Assembly: GCA_002398875.1 (NCBI GenBank)
Contig: DHCC01000023.1
Span: forward strand, 1-16,564
Length of the DNA stretch: 16,564 nt
Direction of reading: 5' to 3'
Source: Bacteroidales bacterium UBA4912
GTDB taxonomy: Bacteria; Bacteroidota; Bacteroidia; Bacteroidales; Dysgonomonadaceae
Part shown: piece by piece, positions 1-6,922 of the stretch
Numbering within the stretch: the first letter of the stretch is position 1
How the letters are laid out: every line of letters starts with the position of its first letter
The notes under the pieces: model-generated
Told to the model about the DNA's origin: nothing
The model's input: the letters and a program-made list of their open reading frames with translations, nothing else
The model's database searches: none
Made by a program: the position numbers and the translations under genes

Positions 1-89
1 GAACAGATACCCAACACCTGAACAATGACGGGGTTATTTTTACTTAACGGTCCTAATAGTACCGCTTTAGTTTTACTATTTAATGCCAT
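1..89 (-). CDS. nqrD: Na+-translocating NADH:quinone reductase subunit D (5' part only)
   Basis: NqrD is an integral membrane subunit of the sodium-pumping NADH:quinone oxidoreductase. Only the first 29 codons are present, running off the left edge of the window. The readable start is MALNSKTKAV, followed by LLGPLSKNNPVIVQVLGIC; the NNP...QVLGIC stretch is characteristic of the NqrD N-terminus just before its first membrane helix. The ATG lies three bases after the nqrC stop codon, so it should be translated from the nqr polycistronic message. The assignment rests on this short motif plus the nqrA-B-C order upstream, which fits the family operon order A-B-C-D-E-F. Confidence 0.85.
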   Translation of the reverse strand, partial: MALNSKTKAVLLGPLSKNNPVIVQVLGIC

Positions 90-92
90 ATC

Positions 93-800
93 TTAATTTC
101 TATTCAGTTTCATCAAAAAATTCTCGTACATACCCACACTATTTAAAAGCATTTTGTCAACTCCCTGACTGGTTATAGTACCTCCCGAAATACCGTCAAC
201 ATAATCACGGCGGGCGTCTGACTGACCTGGTTTCACTACCGCAACTGATACGAATTTACCTTCTTCAATAACCTCTTTCCCTTCAAATTGCATTCCGAAA
301 GATCTCTGAGCAATCTCAGCTCCCAGTCCAGGTGTTTCACCAGCGTGACCAAAATCAGCTCCATAGATAGTGCTTCCATCATCCTCAATTGCCAAATATC
401 CCCATATTGCTCCCCAAAGTCCGGAACCGCTCATTGGGAGAATGTATACTGTCTTTCCTTCTATTGAAACTTCATAAACCGGTAGTCCCTGAGCTGAAGG
501 ATCTCCTAGCTCTGTTGAAAAAGCAGGATCTTCAGGTGTATTGCCTTCTGAGCCTTCAACCTTGTCGCCATCTTCTGTAACCAGATAGGCATTTGTAACA
601 AGCTCTGCATACCTCGCTTCAGCTTCATCTGTACCGGCTGTTACATTGAGTGAGCGTAAAATCTGTTGCATTTTATCAATATTCTCATTTGCAATCTGCT
701 TATCAAGTAGGGACTGATGTGTAAATGAGAGTCCGAGTGCTACAATGACAACCATCACCGCAGCATATATTATTGTATATCCGTTACTTTCTCTATTCAT
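93..800 (-). CDS. nqrC: Na+-translocating NADH:quinone reductase subunit C (FMN-binding)
   Basis: NqrC is a membrane-anchored subunit of the Na+-NQR that carries a covalently linked FMN and relays electrons towards NqrB. The 235-residue protein has one N-terminal membrane helix (about residues 9-26) followed by a soluble FMN-binding domain. The flavin attachment motif is DGISGGTITS near the C-terminus, with Thr208 as the expected phosphoester-linked residue; by family knowledge the FMN is attached by the flavin transferase ApbE. The motif has Gly where the textbook SGAT has Ala, a conservative change that keeps the acceptor threonine. It starts 2 bases after the nqrB stop and ends 3 bases before nqrD, so it is tightly coupled in the operon. 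Length is slightly below the about 255-residue proteobacterial proteins, and no essential motif is missing. Confidence 0.96.
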   Translation of the reverse strand: MNRESNGYTIIYAAVMVVIVALGLSFTHQSLLDKQIANENIDKMQQILRSLNVTAGTDEAEARYAELVTNAYLVTEDGDKVEGSEGNTPEDPAFSTELGDPSAQGLPVYEVSIEGKTVYILPMSGSGLWGAIWGYLAIEDDGSTIYGADFGHAGETPGLGAEIAQRSFGMQFEGKEVIEEGKFVSVAVVKPGQSDARRDYVDGISGGTITSQGVDKMLLNSVGMYENFLMKLNRN

Positions 801-802
801 AG

Positions 803-2011
803 CTATACTTTATTAGTTACTCGTTTCATTCTACGCTTAATGTTGGCATCAACCACGTAGAAGTCGATAAGTGGTGCGAATGCATTCATAAACAGGATTG
901 CAAGCATCATACCTTCTGGATAACCAGGGTTGAATACTCTAATTGTAACTGCCATGAGGCCAATCAAAAAGCCATATATCCATTTACCTTTTTCAGTTCT
1001 CGCCGAAGTCACAGGGTCTGTTGCCATAAAAACTGCTCCAAACGCGAAACCTCCGAGTAATATATGATACAGTGGAGGCATTTCCATGACAGCATTCTTT
1101 GCGAAGATATTCACAACCAATACTGTAAAAATACCACCAAGGAATACTGATAGCATTGTTTTCCAGCTTCCAACACCTGTTGCAATAAGTATTATTGCAC
1201 CAAGCAGAATTGCAAAGGTTGAAACCTCACCTATTGATCCAGGAATAAATCCGAAAAACATATCGCTTATAGAGAGAGGTTGGCCAGTTATGCCGGTAAA
1301 TGTTACTTCACTAAAGCTTGTTGCTTCGGTAACCCCAATCTGTCCGAGCGGTGTGGCACCTGAATAACCATCAACTACCTGTCCTCCACCCATTCCAAAG
1401 GTGTCACGGGTGCGCACCCATACCTGGTCGCCCGACATTTTGGAAGGATATGAGAAAAACAGGAATGCACGGGCAATCAATGCCACATTAAATACATTGT
1501 AACCTGTACCTCCAAACACCTCTTTTGCAAATATTACTGAGAAGGCAGTTGCCACAGCAATCATCCAAAGTGGCGTATCTACTGGTAATATCATTGGTAT
1601 CAAAATACCAGAAACCAGAAATCCTTCTGCCACCTCTTCTTTTTTGACCTGTGCAACAGCAAACTCAATACCCAATCCCACAACATACGAAACAATGATT
1701 TGGGGAAGGATGGCCAGTAAACCGTAAATAAATTTAGTGAATACACCTGCTTCCAGGCCTACTGCCATATAGTGTTGCAAACCTACATTATACATACCCA
1801 TTAAAAGTGCGGGTAATAATGCAATTATCACGATAATCATTGTACGCTTAGAATCGCGTGCATCGTGAATATGTACTCCGGATTTCGATGTTGTGTTAGG
1901 CACAAACAAGAAGGTTTCAAATGCATCATAAGTTGACCATAGCCAATGAAGCTTACCACCTTCTTCGAAATTAGGTTTTATCTTATCAAGATACTTTTTT
2001 AACGCTTTCAA
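803..2011 (-). CDS. nqrB: Na+-translocating NADH:quinone reductase subunit B
   Basis: NqrB is the large membrane subunit of the Na+-NQR. In the characterised Vibrio enzyme it carries covalent FMN and riboflavin and forms much of the ion path and quinone site. The 402-residue protein begins with a soluble, charged segment of about 55 residues and then has multiple hydrophobic helices (for example about 57-73, 96-118, 131-165, and several after 260). The covalent flavin motif DGYSGATPLG is intact, with Thr220 as the expected FMN acceptor. The conserved stretch FGGTGYNVFN (about 166-175) is also present. The gene follows nqrA by 28 bases and precedes nqrC by 2. Full length, no frameshift. Confidence 0.97.
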   Translation of the reverse strand: MKALKKYLDKIKPNFEEGGKLHWLWSTYDAFETFLFVPNTTSKSGVHIHDARDSKRTMIIVIIALLPALLMGMYNVGLQHYMAVGLEAGVFTKFIYGLLAILPQIIVSYVVGLGIEFAVAQVKKEEVAEGFLVSGILIPMILPVDTPLWMIAVATAFSVIFAKEVFGGTGYNVFNVALIARAFLFFSYPSKMSGDQVWVRTRDTFGMGGGQVVDGYSGATPLGQIGVTEATSFSEVTFTGITGQPLSISDMFFGFIPGSIGEVSTFAILLGAIILIATGVGSWKTMLSVFLGGIFTVLVVNIFAKNAVMEMPPLYHILLGGFAFGAVFMATDPVTSARTEKGKWIYGFLIGLMAVTIRVFNPGYPEGMMLAILFMNAFAPLIDFYVVDANIKRRMKRVTNKV

Positions 2012-2039
2012 AGTTCTATCATTTATAAGTTATTATTTT

Positions 2040-3386
2040 TTACTCCATCTCGTTACGAAGCAGATCTAAACCTGTCCGAATGATGCGCTGAATTTCCAAC
2101 TTGGATGTATCTACAAACTCACAAAGAGCAAAATCCTCTGGTGCAACCTCATAAATACCCAACTGTTCCATCTTATCAATGTTAAAAGCAATTGTTGCTT
2201 TTATCAGTTGTTCCGGGAAAATATCCATCGGGAATACTTTATCATATTCATTTGAAACGATAATTGCCCTTGGACCTCCCATCAAACGAGCGTCCAGTCT
2301 GAATTTTTTATTGTGCTTGGGGTATGTTGCTCCTGCACTGTATCTTTTTGGTGATAATGATGCCCAGCCAAATGCTTCATGTACATCATCACCTTCAGGA
2401 ATCACCGTTACCTGTGAATCATAGGCTCGAAGTACTCCGTTTTCATCAATTTTACGACCGGTAAGCGGGTTACCACTGATATATCTTAATGAGATACCTT
2501 CTGTTACATTACCTTTGAAGATTGAGTTCAGCTCTGTACCAATAAGCATTTTGAAGAATCCTGTCTGCTTAACTTCTGATCCGCAGATTGCTACCGTGCG
2601 TGTCAGATCTACATGCCCGCTATTAAAAAATTTCCCTAAAAGCGCTACATCTATTGCGTTAAGCGTCCAAACAACTTCACCACGGTTAACGGGCTTGATA
2701 TTGTTAATTTGTACTCCAACGTTTCCTGCAGGATGAGGACCACTAAACTCTGTAATTACTACATTTTTTGCTTCGCGAAGTGCTTTACTTTTTGTTATAG
2801 TGCTAATAGAAAGATACACTTTACCGCTTGTAAGCTTTGCCAATGCGTCGAGCCCGGTCTGAATGTCAGCCTCCTGCCCTTCAAGAATAAAATCATAAGA
2901 GGGTGCCAATGGAGCTGTATCAAAACCTGTAATGAAAATATCGCGTGGTTGTTTATCCGGTACTGCAACCACATCGTAAGGGCGTTGTTTGATCAGGAAC
3001 CACATTCCTGCATCCAGAATGGATTTTTTAATCTCCTCGGGGGAGAGTGATGTAACCTTTTTTACTCCGAAATCTTCATACTCGATTTCACTGTCAGCTT
3101 TGATGACAATGTTCAGAATGCGTCTTTTCTCACCTCTCTCAACTTCCGTAACTACACCACTTACCGGTGAAGCAAACAGAATCTCGGGATGATCCTTGGC
3201 ATAGAACAATGCATTTCCGGCTTTAACCCTGTCATCAACTTTGACGGCCAGCTTGGGAGTAATGCCATGAAAATCTTCAGGACAAATTCTCACAAATTCA
3301 CTAGTCACACTACCTCTCAAAACTTCTTCTGAAGCTCCCTGCAACGGAATCTGCAAGCCTTTCTTAATATTAATCAGATTAGCCAT
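2040..3386 (-). CDS. nqrA: Na+-translocating NADH:quinone reductase subunit A
   Basis: NqrA is the cytoplasmic, membrane-associated subunit of the Na+-NQR, without a flavin cofactor of its own and implicated in quinone binding. The 448-residue protein starts MANLINIKKGLQIPLQG, typical of NqrA, and contains the biotinyl/lipoyl-like barrel region (PKLAVKVDDRVKAG...SPVSGVVTEV, about residues 44-83). It also has the family segments FITGFDTAPLAPS, HPAGNVGVQIN and PRAIIVSNEYDKVFPMDIFP. It is the first gene of the operon. A 204-base gap separates it from the zinc-ribbon gene upstream and carries a Bacteroidetes-type promoter element. Full length compared with other NqrA proteins, and no anomaly seen. 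Confidence 0.97.
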   Translation of the reverse strand: MANLINIKKGLQIPLQGASEEVLRGSVTSEFVRICPEDFHGITPKLAVKVDDRVKAGNALFYAKDHPEILFASPVSGVVTEVERGEKRRILNIVIKADSEIEYEDFGVKKVTSLSPEEIKKSILDAGMWFLIKQRPYDVVAVPDKQPRDIFITGFDTAPLAPSYDFILEGQEADIQTGLDALAKLTSGKVYLSISTITKSKALREAKNVVITEFSGPHPAGNVGVQINNIKPVNRGEVVWTLNAIDVALLGKFFNSGHVDLTRTVAICGSEVKQTGFFKMLIGTELNSIFKGNVTEGISLRYISGNPLTGRKIDENGVLRAYDSQVTVIPEGDDVHEAFGWASLSPKRYSAGATYPKHNKKFRLDARLMGGPRAIIVSNEYDKVFPMDIFPEQLIKATIAFNIDKMEQLGIYEVAPEDFALCEFVDTSKLEIQRIIRTGLDLLRNEME

Positions 3387-3400
3387 ATAGTTTATAATAA

Positions 3401-3490
3401 ATTACCTTGCCAGTAAACTTTTTTTTGATCAATCAGCTATAAATCAAAAGGTTCTAATTAAGCTGTGTACATAAATTGGATTACCTTGCC
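3401..3490 (-). repeat. 11-bp direct repeats flanking a hairpin in the nqrA leader
   Basis: The 11-mer GGCAAGGTAAT (minus strand) occurs at 3480-3490 and again at 3401-3411. Between them is a 7-bp perfect inverted repeat, TTTTGAT/ATCAAAA (3443-3449 with 3423-3429, loop 13 nt). The copies would bracket a stem-loop in the untranslated leader of nqrA. The repeats and the stem are seen directly; any regulatory role is inference. The second copy is too far from the nqrA ATG (14 bases from its near edge) to be an ordinary ribosome binding site. Confidence 0.45.
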
Positions 3491-3500
3491 TTTTGAATTT

Positions 3501-3509
3501 GCAAAGGTA
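3501..3509 (-). promoter_or_regulatory. Bacteroidetes-type -7 element upstream of nqrA
   Basis: Read on the minus strand, these bases are TACCTTTGC, matching the Bacteroidetes sigma-ABfr -7 consensus TAnnTTTG. A TTTG lies at 3524-3527, but the spacing to the -7 element is only 14 bases, shorter than the usual 19 or so, so the -33 half is doubtful. Transcription would begin near 3494 and leave an nqrA leader of roughly 105-110 nt, which contains a direct repeat and a hairpin. Confidence 0.5.
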
Positions 3510-3511
3510 CA

Positions 3512-3586
3512 TTTTTTCGGACTCAAAACAGATAATTTCTGAATAAATTAGTGAAATATTTCTGTATTTAATTATTTCCGAAAAAA
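3512..3586. repeat. 10-bp inverted repeat, AT-rich spacer
   Basis: TTTTTTCGGA at 3512-3521 and TCCGAAAAAA at 3577-3586 are perfectly complementary over 10 bp, separated by a 55-base AT-rich spacer that itself contains the palindrome GAAATATTTC (3553-3562). The right arm follows the zinc-ribbon gene stop within 5 bases and the left arm abuts the nqrA -7 element. It could help end transcription of the upstream gene or form a regulatory structure, but the loop is too long for a standard intrinsic terminator. Confidence 0.35.
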
Positions 3587-3590
3587 ACTT

Positions 3591-4355
3591 CTACTCAGTA
3601 ACCCCTGCAATTTCCGGATCAATCATGATACGTCCGCAGTATTCACATACTATAACTTTTTTTCTCAGTTTGATATCCATCTGCTTCTGAGGCGGTATTT
3701 TGTTGAAGCAACCACCGCAAGCACCACGCTGAATGGGTACTACGCCCAAGCCATTACGTGCATTTTTGCGTATACGCTTAAAAGCAGTCAGAAGTCGCGG
3801 CTCTATAGTTGTCTCAGTTTTTTTAGCCTTCTCACGAATCTTCTCTTCTTTGGCTTTTGTCTCTGAAACAATGTCATCAAGCTCTTTTTTCTTATGATCA
3901 ATATCGGCTGTTTTATCTTTCAGCTGTTCATTTGCATCATTTATTTGCTCTTTAATGGCAACTATGTCTTCTTCAAATTCCCGAATATGTTTCTCAGAAA
4001 GAGCAATCTCAAGTGTCTCGAATTCAATCTCTTTTGAGAGATGGTCATATTCCTTGCTGTTTCTGACATTATCTAGCTGTTTGTTATACTTCTCAATTTT
4101 TGTCTTGCTTGTCTCAATCTTACCTTTCTGTGCTTTGATATTTTCATCAAGCTGTTTCAGTTCAAGCTGAAAGTTGTTGATACGAGTACCCAGCCCGGCA
4201 ATTTCATCGTCAAGGTCGGCAACCTCAAGCGGTAATTCTCCTCGTAATGTTTTAATACGATCTATTTCTGATAAATAGGACTGCAGCTTAAAAAGTGATT
4301 TCAGCTTATCTTCAACCGAAACTTCCTGCTCTGCTTTTGATTTTTTTGTAGCCAT
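3591..4355 (-). CDS. Coiled-coil C4-type zinc-ribbon protein
   Basis: This 254-residue protein belongs to the family with a long N-terminal coiled-coil hairpin and a C-terminal C4 zinc ribbon (zf-RING_7/DUF164 type, as in Helicobacter HP0958 and chlamydial CdsZ). Residues about 15-180 are rich in Lys, Glu, Asp, Leu and Ile with heptad-like spacing and no proline between about 43 and 185. The ribbon is built from CGGC (Cys213, Cys216) and CEYC (Cys237, Cys240), followed by GRIMID. Characterised relatives bind RNA or act as chaperones for flagellar or secretion proteins, but the role in Bacteroidales is not established, so I name only the fold. It lies 138 bases downstream of the nif3-like gene on the same strand and may be co-transcribed with it. 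No terminator is obvious between the two. Confidence 0.9.
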   Translation of the reverse strand: MATKKSKAEQEVSVEDKLKSLFKLQSYLSEIDRIKTLRGELPLEVADLDDEIAGLGTRINNFQLELKQLDENIKAQKGKIETSKTKIEKYNKQLDNVRNSKEYDHLSKEIEFETLEIALSEKHIREFEEDIVAIKEQINDANEQLKDKTADIDHKKKELDDIVSETKAKEEKIREKAKKTETTIEPRLLTAFKRIRKNARNGLGVVPIQRGACGGCFNKIPPQKQMDIKLRKKVIVCEYCGRIMIDPEIAGVTE

Positions 4356-4493
4356 AGTGTGAATCTTTTATTGAAAGGTTTTCTTAATTAATATTCTATC
4401 TAACAAAAAATGCAGTAATTCTACGAGCCTTCTGAAGATCGTTATATTACCACATTTAACTATAACCGCGGGAACTAGTCAGACCGCCTTTTG

Positions 4494-5588
4494 TTACAGG
4501 TATTTCACGGGATTCGAATCGAATGCCGATTTATGTAACGCAAAGTTAGGAAATTTTCCTGAAATCACATCAAAAAAGATTTCTTTTGTGCATATTTCAG
4601 ATTCGTAATGACCTACCACAGCAAGTAATATTCTATCTTCAACATCATAATAGTCGTTATATTTTGCTTCTCCCGTAATAAATGCATCTGCTCCATAAGA
4701 AATAGCATTTGGTATTAAAAATGCACCTGATCCTCCGCATATAGCTACATCCCTTATCTCCTTACCTTGAATTTTGGAGTGACGTATGGTGGGGAGATTG
4801 AAAATATCTTTTAACAAATATAGAAACTCCTGTTCAGGCATGGGCTCAGGGAGCACTCCTACTACACCACTACCATGGCGAGACCACTCATTTTCAATTG
4901 GGTAAAGGTCATAAACGGGCTCTTCGTAGGGGTGTACGGCAAGTAGTGCACGAAGCACCTCCTCTCTCTTCATGATAGGCAAAACTGTTTCTATTCTGAC
5001 TTCTGTTTCAATATGAATATCATCTATTTCTCCTATATAAGGGTTTGCTCCTTTACCTGCCCTGAAGGTCCCTTCGCCGGTAAGATTATAGCTGCAACTG
5101 TCGTAATTACCTATATGTCCAGCTCCTGCATTAAACAGGGCATTTCGTACACTGTCGGCATGCTGAAGTGGCACGGTGGTCACAAACTTAAGTAGCGAGT
5201 TTTCTTTTGGTTTAAGTATTTTCACATTCTCCAGCTCCAGCATCTCTGCAAGCTTGTAGTTTACACCTCCTTGTGCATTGTCCAGATTTGTATGCGCCGC
5301 ATATATTACAACATCATTTTTTATTGCTTTCATAAGGCATCGCTCAACATAATTTTTTCCGGTGAGCGACTTAAAGGGCTTAAATGCCAGTGGATGATGT
5401 GAAATAATCAGATTACATCCCAGTGAAACAGCTTCATCAACCACATTCTCGGTTATGTCTATTGCCAAAAGTGCACCGGTAGCCTCTTTGTTTATATCCC
5501 CTACCTGTATTCCGCTGTTGTCATAATCTTCCTGAAGTGGCACGGGTGCTAACTGCTCTATCGACTGAATAATCTCTTTTATTCGCAT
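4494..5588 (-). CDS. Nif3/YbgI-family dinuclear metal centre protein
   Basis: A 364-residue member of the Nif3/YbgI family, which forms hexameric toroids with a dimetal site in each subunit. The biochemical role is debated; some members have been proposed to act as GTP cyclohydrolase type 1 2. The metal ligands can be placed: SHHPLAF (His64, His65), HTNLDNAQGG (Asp103) and GHYESE (His327, Glu331). A PII/CutA-like insert lies roughly at residues 133-235 (LLKFVTTVPL through HPYEEPVYDLYPI), as in the longer Gram-positive and Bacteroidetes forms, which explains the length against about 250 residues for E. coli YbgI. The usual KYHD/KYHE motif reads KYND here (Asn311); the other ligands are intact. 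It is transcribed divergently from the PNGase F-like gene and followed by the zinc-ribbon gene. Confidence 0.94.
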   Translation of the reverse strand: MRIKEIIQSIEQLAPVPLQEDYDNSGIQVGDINKEATGALLAIDITENVVDEAVSLGCNLIISHHPLAFKPFKSLTGKNYVERCLMKAIKNDVVIYAAHTNLDNAQGGVNYKLAEMLELENVKILKPKENSLLKFVTTVPLQHADSVRNALFNAGAGHIGNYDSCSYNLTGEGTFRAGKGANPYIGEIDDIHIETEVRIETVLPIMKREEVLRALLAVHPYEEPVYDLYPIENEWSRHGSGVVGVLPEPMPEQEFLYLLKDIFNLPTIRHSKIQGKEIRDVAICGGSGAFLIPNAISYGADAFITGEAKYNDYYDVEDRILLAVVGHYESEICTKEIFFDVISGKFPNFALHKSAFDSNPVKYL

Positions 5589-5631
5589 AATTTTTATTGA
5601 TTTAAGAATAGGACCTATACATATAGTAACA

Positions 5632-5639
5632 CAAATATA
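5632..5639 (-). promoter_or_regulatory. -7 element of the nif3-like gene
   Basis: The minus strand reads TATATTTG, an exact fit to TAnnTTTG. It lies 43 bases upstream of the nif3-like ATG, giving an expected leader of about 38 nt. No convincing TTTG -33 box is seen at the expected distance. It sits only 12 bases from the opposite-facing element at 5652-5659. Confidence 0.5.
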
Positions 5640-5651
5640 ACTGATTTTTTG

Positions 5652-5659
5652 TACTTTTG
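5652..5659 (+). promoter_or_regulatory. -7 element of the PNGase F-like gene
   Basis: The plus strand reads TACTTTTG, an exact fit to TAnnTTTG. Transcription would start near 5665, about 25 bases before the ATG at 5690. This helps choose the start: an in-frame TTG at 5657 falls inside the -7 element itself and so should not be transcribed. No clear -33 box is seen. Confidence 0.5.
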
Positions 5660-5689
5660 TTCCGATTAATATTAATATCCTACAGATTT

Positions 5690-6919
5690 ATGAAGAGACT
5701 AATTTCAATTGTACTGGCTCTTGTTGTGCTCCTCCAGCTTTCAATGGCTCAGCGCACCAAGGATACAATTAATACAAATATTTTTACAAATACTCCAATA
5801 CTTTTTAATCCAACTGATTATCCTAACGGTGTGGTAAACAGAGGTGATATAATTTATCTTGGCAACGGACGCATTGCTCTCAAGAAGATTGATATTCCAA
5901 GCTTCTCAAACTTTACCAAAGCAGAAATTAAGATTTCACTTGTTTCTAATGGCGATCCGTGGGATAAATCAGGGTCATGCTTCGTGATTCCTGCAGGTAC
6001 GGGTATTAATATTATTGATATTGCAGCTGACAGGGCTGTTTATCCCCAGCAGGATACTGCTCGTTATGAGATGCTTAATGGTATCGTTAAGGGTGAAAAT
6101 TACAATCCAACAGTCGAATTGATGCGCTTTATGACTCCTTTTGGTGTGGGGCATTTTAGTGATGATAATGATTCAACATCTGCTAAAAGGCGTCCTGTTT
6201 ATGTAGACGGATGGGCTAAAGAGGTTGTATGGACTCAGGATATTACTGATCTGTTATCTCTCCTGGAAAATGGTGCTTACGTGGGTGTGTTTATTGACAC
6301 ATGGACTCCTGAGGGGTATGTTGTTGACGTGGAAATGAAATTTACAGAGAGTGCGCTGCCTTGCGATCCACAACCTGAAATACATGTGGAGTCGCTTATT
6401 AATACTAACTACTATATTGGTCAGAAACATCCTGATATTTTTTCGCGACGTGATGTAGTTATCCCTTTCAGTATTCCTGAAAACGCTAAGAATGTGAGAC
6501 TTAAATATATCGCAACAGGCCACGGTGGCCATTCCGGTGGTGATGAGTTCAGACCGCAAAAGAATATCCTTTCTATTGATGGTGAAGAGATATTAAACTT
6601 CACGCCGTGGAGAACTGATTGTGCTTCTTTCCGCCGTTTCAACCCAACTTCGGGTGTTTGGCTCAGAACCAGACCTATGGCTTATATTGGTCGCGATGGT
6701 AAGCGTGAGGTGAAAGAGATTGAGGAACCACTTGCATCATCAGATCTGTCACGTAGCAACTGGTGCCCGGGAAGCGATGTAACACCAGAAGAGATCAATT
6801 TGCAGGGTATAAATCCGGGCAGTCACACGCTCACAATAAGTATTCCCGAGTCCACCGCCATTTCTGACAACAAACTTAACCACTGGCTCGTATCAGCTTA
6901 TCTTGTCTGGGAAGAATAA
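5690..6919 (+). CDS. Secreted peptide-N-glycosidase F-like protein
   Basis: This 409-residue protein resembles PNGase F of Elizabethkingia, which removes N-glycans from glycoproteins by cleaving the glycosyl-asparagine amide. Residues 1-20 form a signal peptide with likely cleavage after SMA (Ala20); no lipobox cysteine is present, so export to periplasm or outside is expected. The two PNGase F beta-sandwich domains appear in order. The N-domain contains GDPWD (Asp92, matching the essential Asp60), RFMTPFGVG, and FIDTW (position 203). The C-domain contains GHGGHSGGDEF (Glu286, matching Glu206) and NWCPG (Cys359, likely disulfide with Cys311). Position 203 is Asp where PNGase F has active-site Glu118, and the Cys204-Cys208 disulfide is absent, so activity or specificity may differ. 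The start at the ATG is preferred over an upstream in-frame TTG because of the signal peptide and promoter. No glycan-utilisation genes adjoin it. Confidence 0.87.
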   Translation: MKRLISIVLALVVLLQLSMAQRTKDTINTNIFTNTPILFNPTDYPNGVVNRGDIIYLGNGRIALKKIDIPSFSNFTKAEIKISLVSNGDPWDKSGSCFVIPAGTGINIIDIAADRAVYPQQDTARYEMLNGIVKGENYNPTVELMRFMTPFGVGHFSDDNDSTSAKRRPVYVDGWAKEVVWTQDITDLLSLLENGAYVGVFIDTWTPEGYVVDVEMKFTESALPCDPQPEIHVESLINTNYYIGQKHPDIFSRRDVVIPFSIPENAKNVRLKYIATGHGGHSGGDEFRPQKNILSIDGEEILNFTPWRTDCASFRRFNPTSGVWLRTRPMAYIGRDGKREVKEIEEPLASSDLSRSNWCPGSDVTPEEINLQGINPGSHTLTISIPESTAISDNKLNHWLVSAYLVWEE

Positions 6920-6922
6920 CTT

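Noticed and set aside
4456..4480. CCGCGG and ACTAGT palindromes in the nif3/zinc-ribbon gap
   Set aside because: They are single 6-base palindromes without a hairpin, U tract or repeat partner, and are expected by chance.
4356..4493. Possible small structured RNA between the nif3-like and zinc-ribbon genes
   Set aside because: I looked for a terminator, tRNA-like or other stable fold and for a TAnnTTTG promoter in these 138 bases and found none convincing.
5657..5689. In-frame TTG start upstream of the PNGase F-like ATG
   Set aside because: It lies inside the predicted -7 promoter element and would put 11 extra residues before a normal signal peptide.
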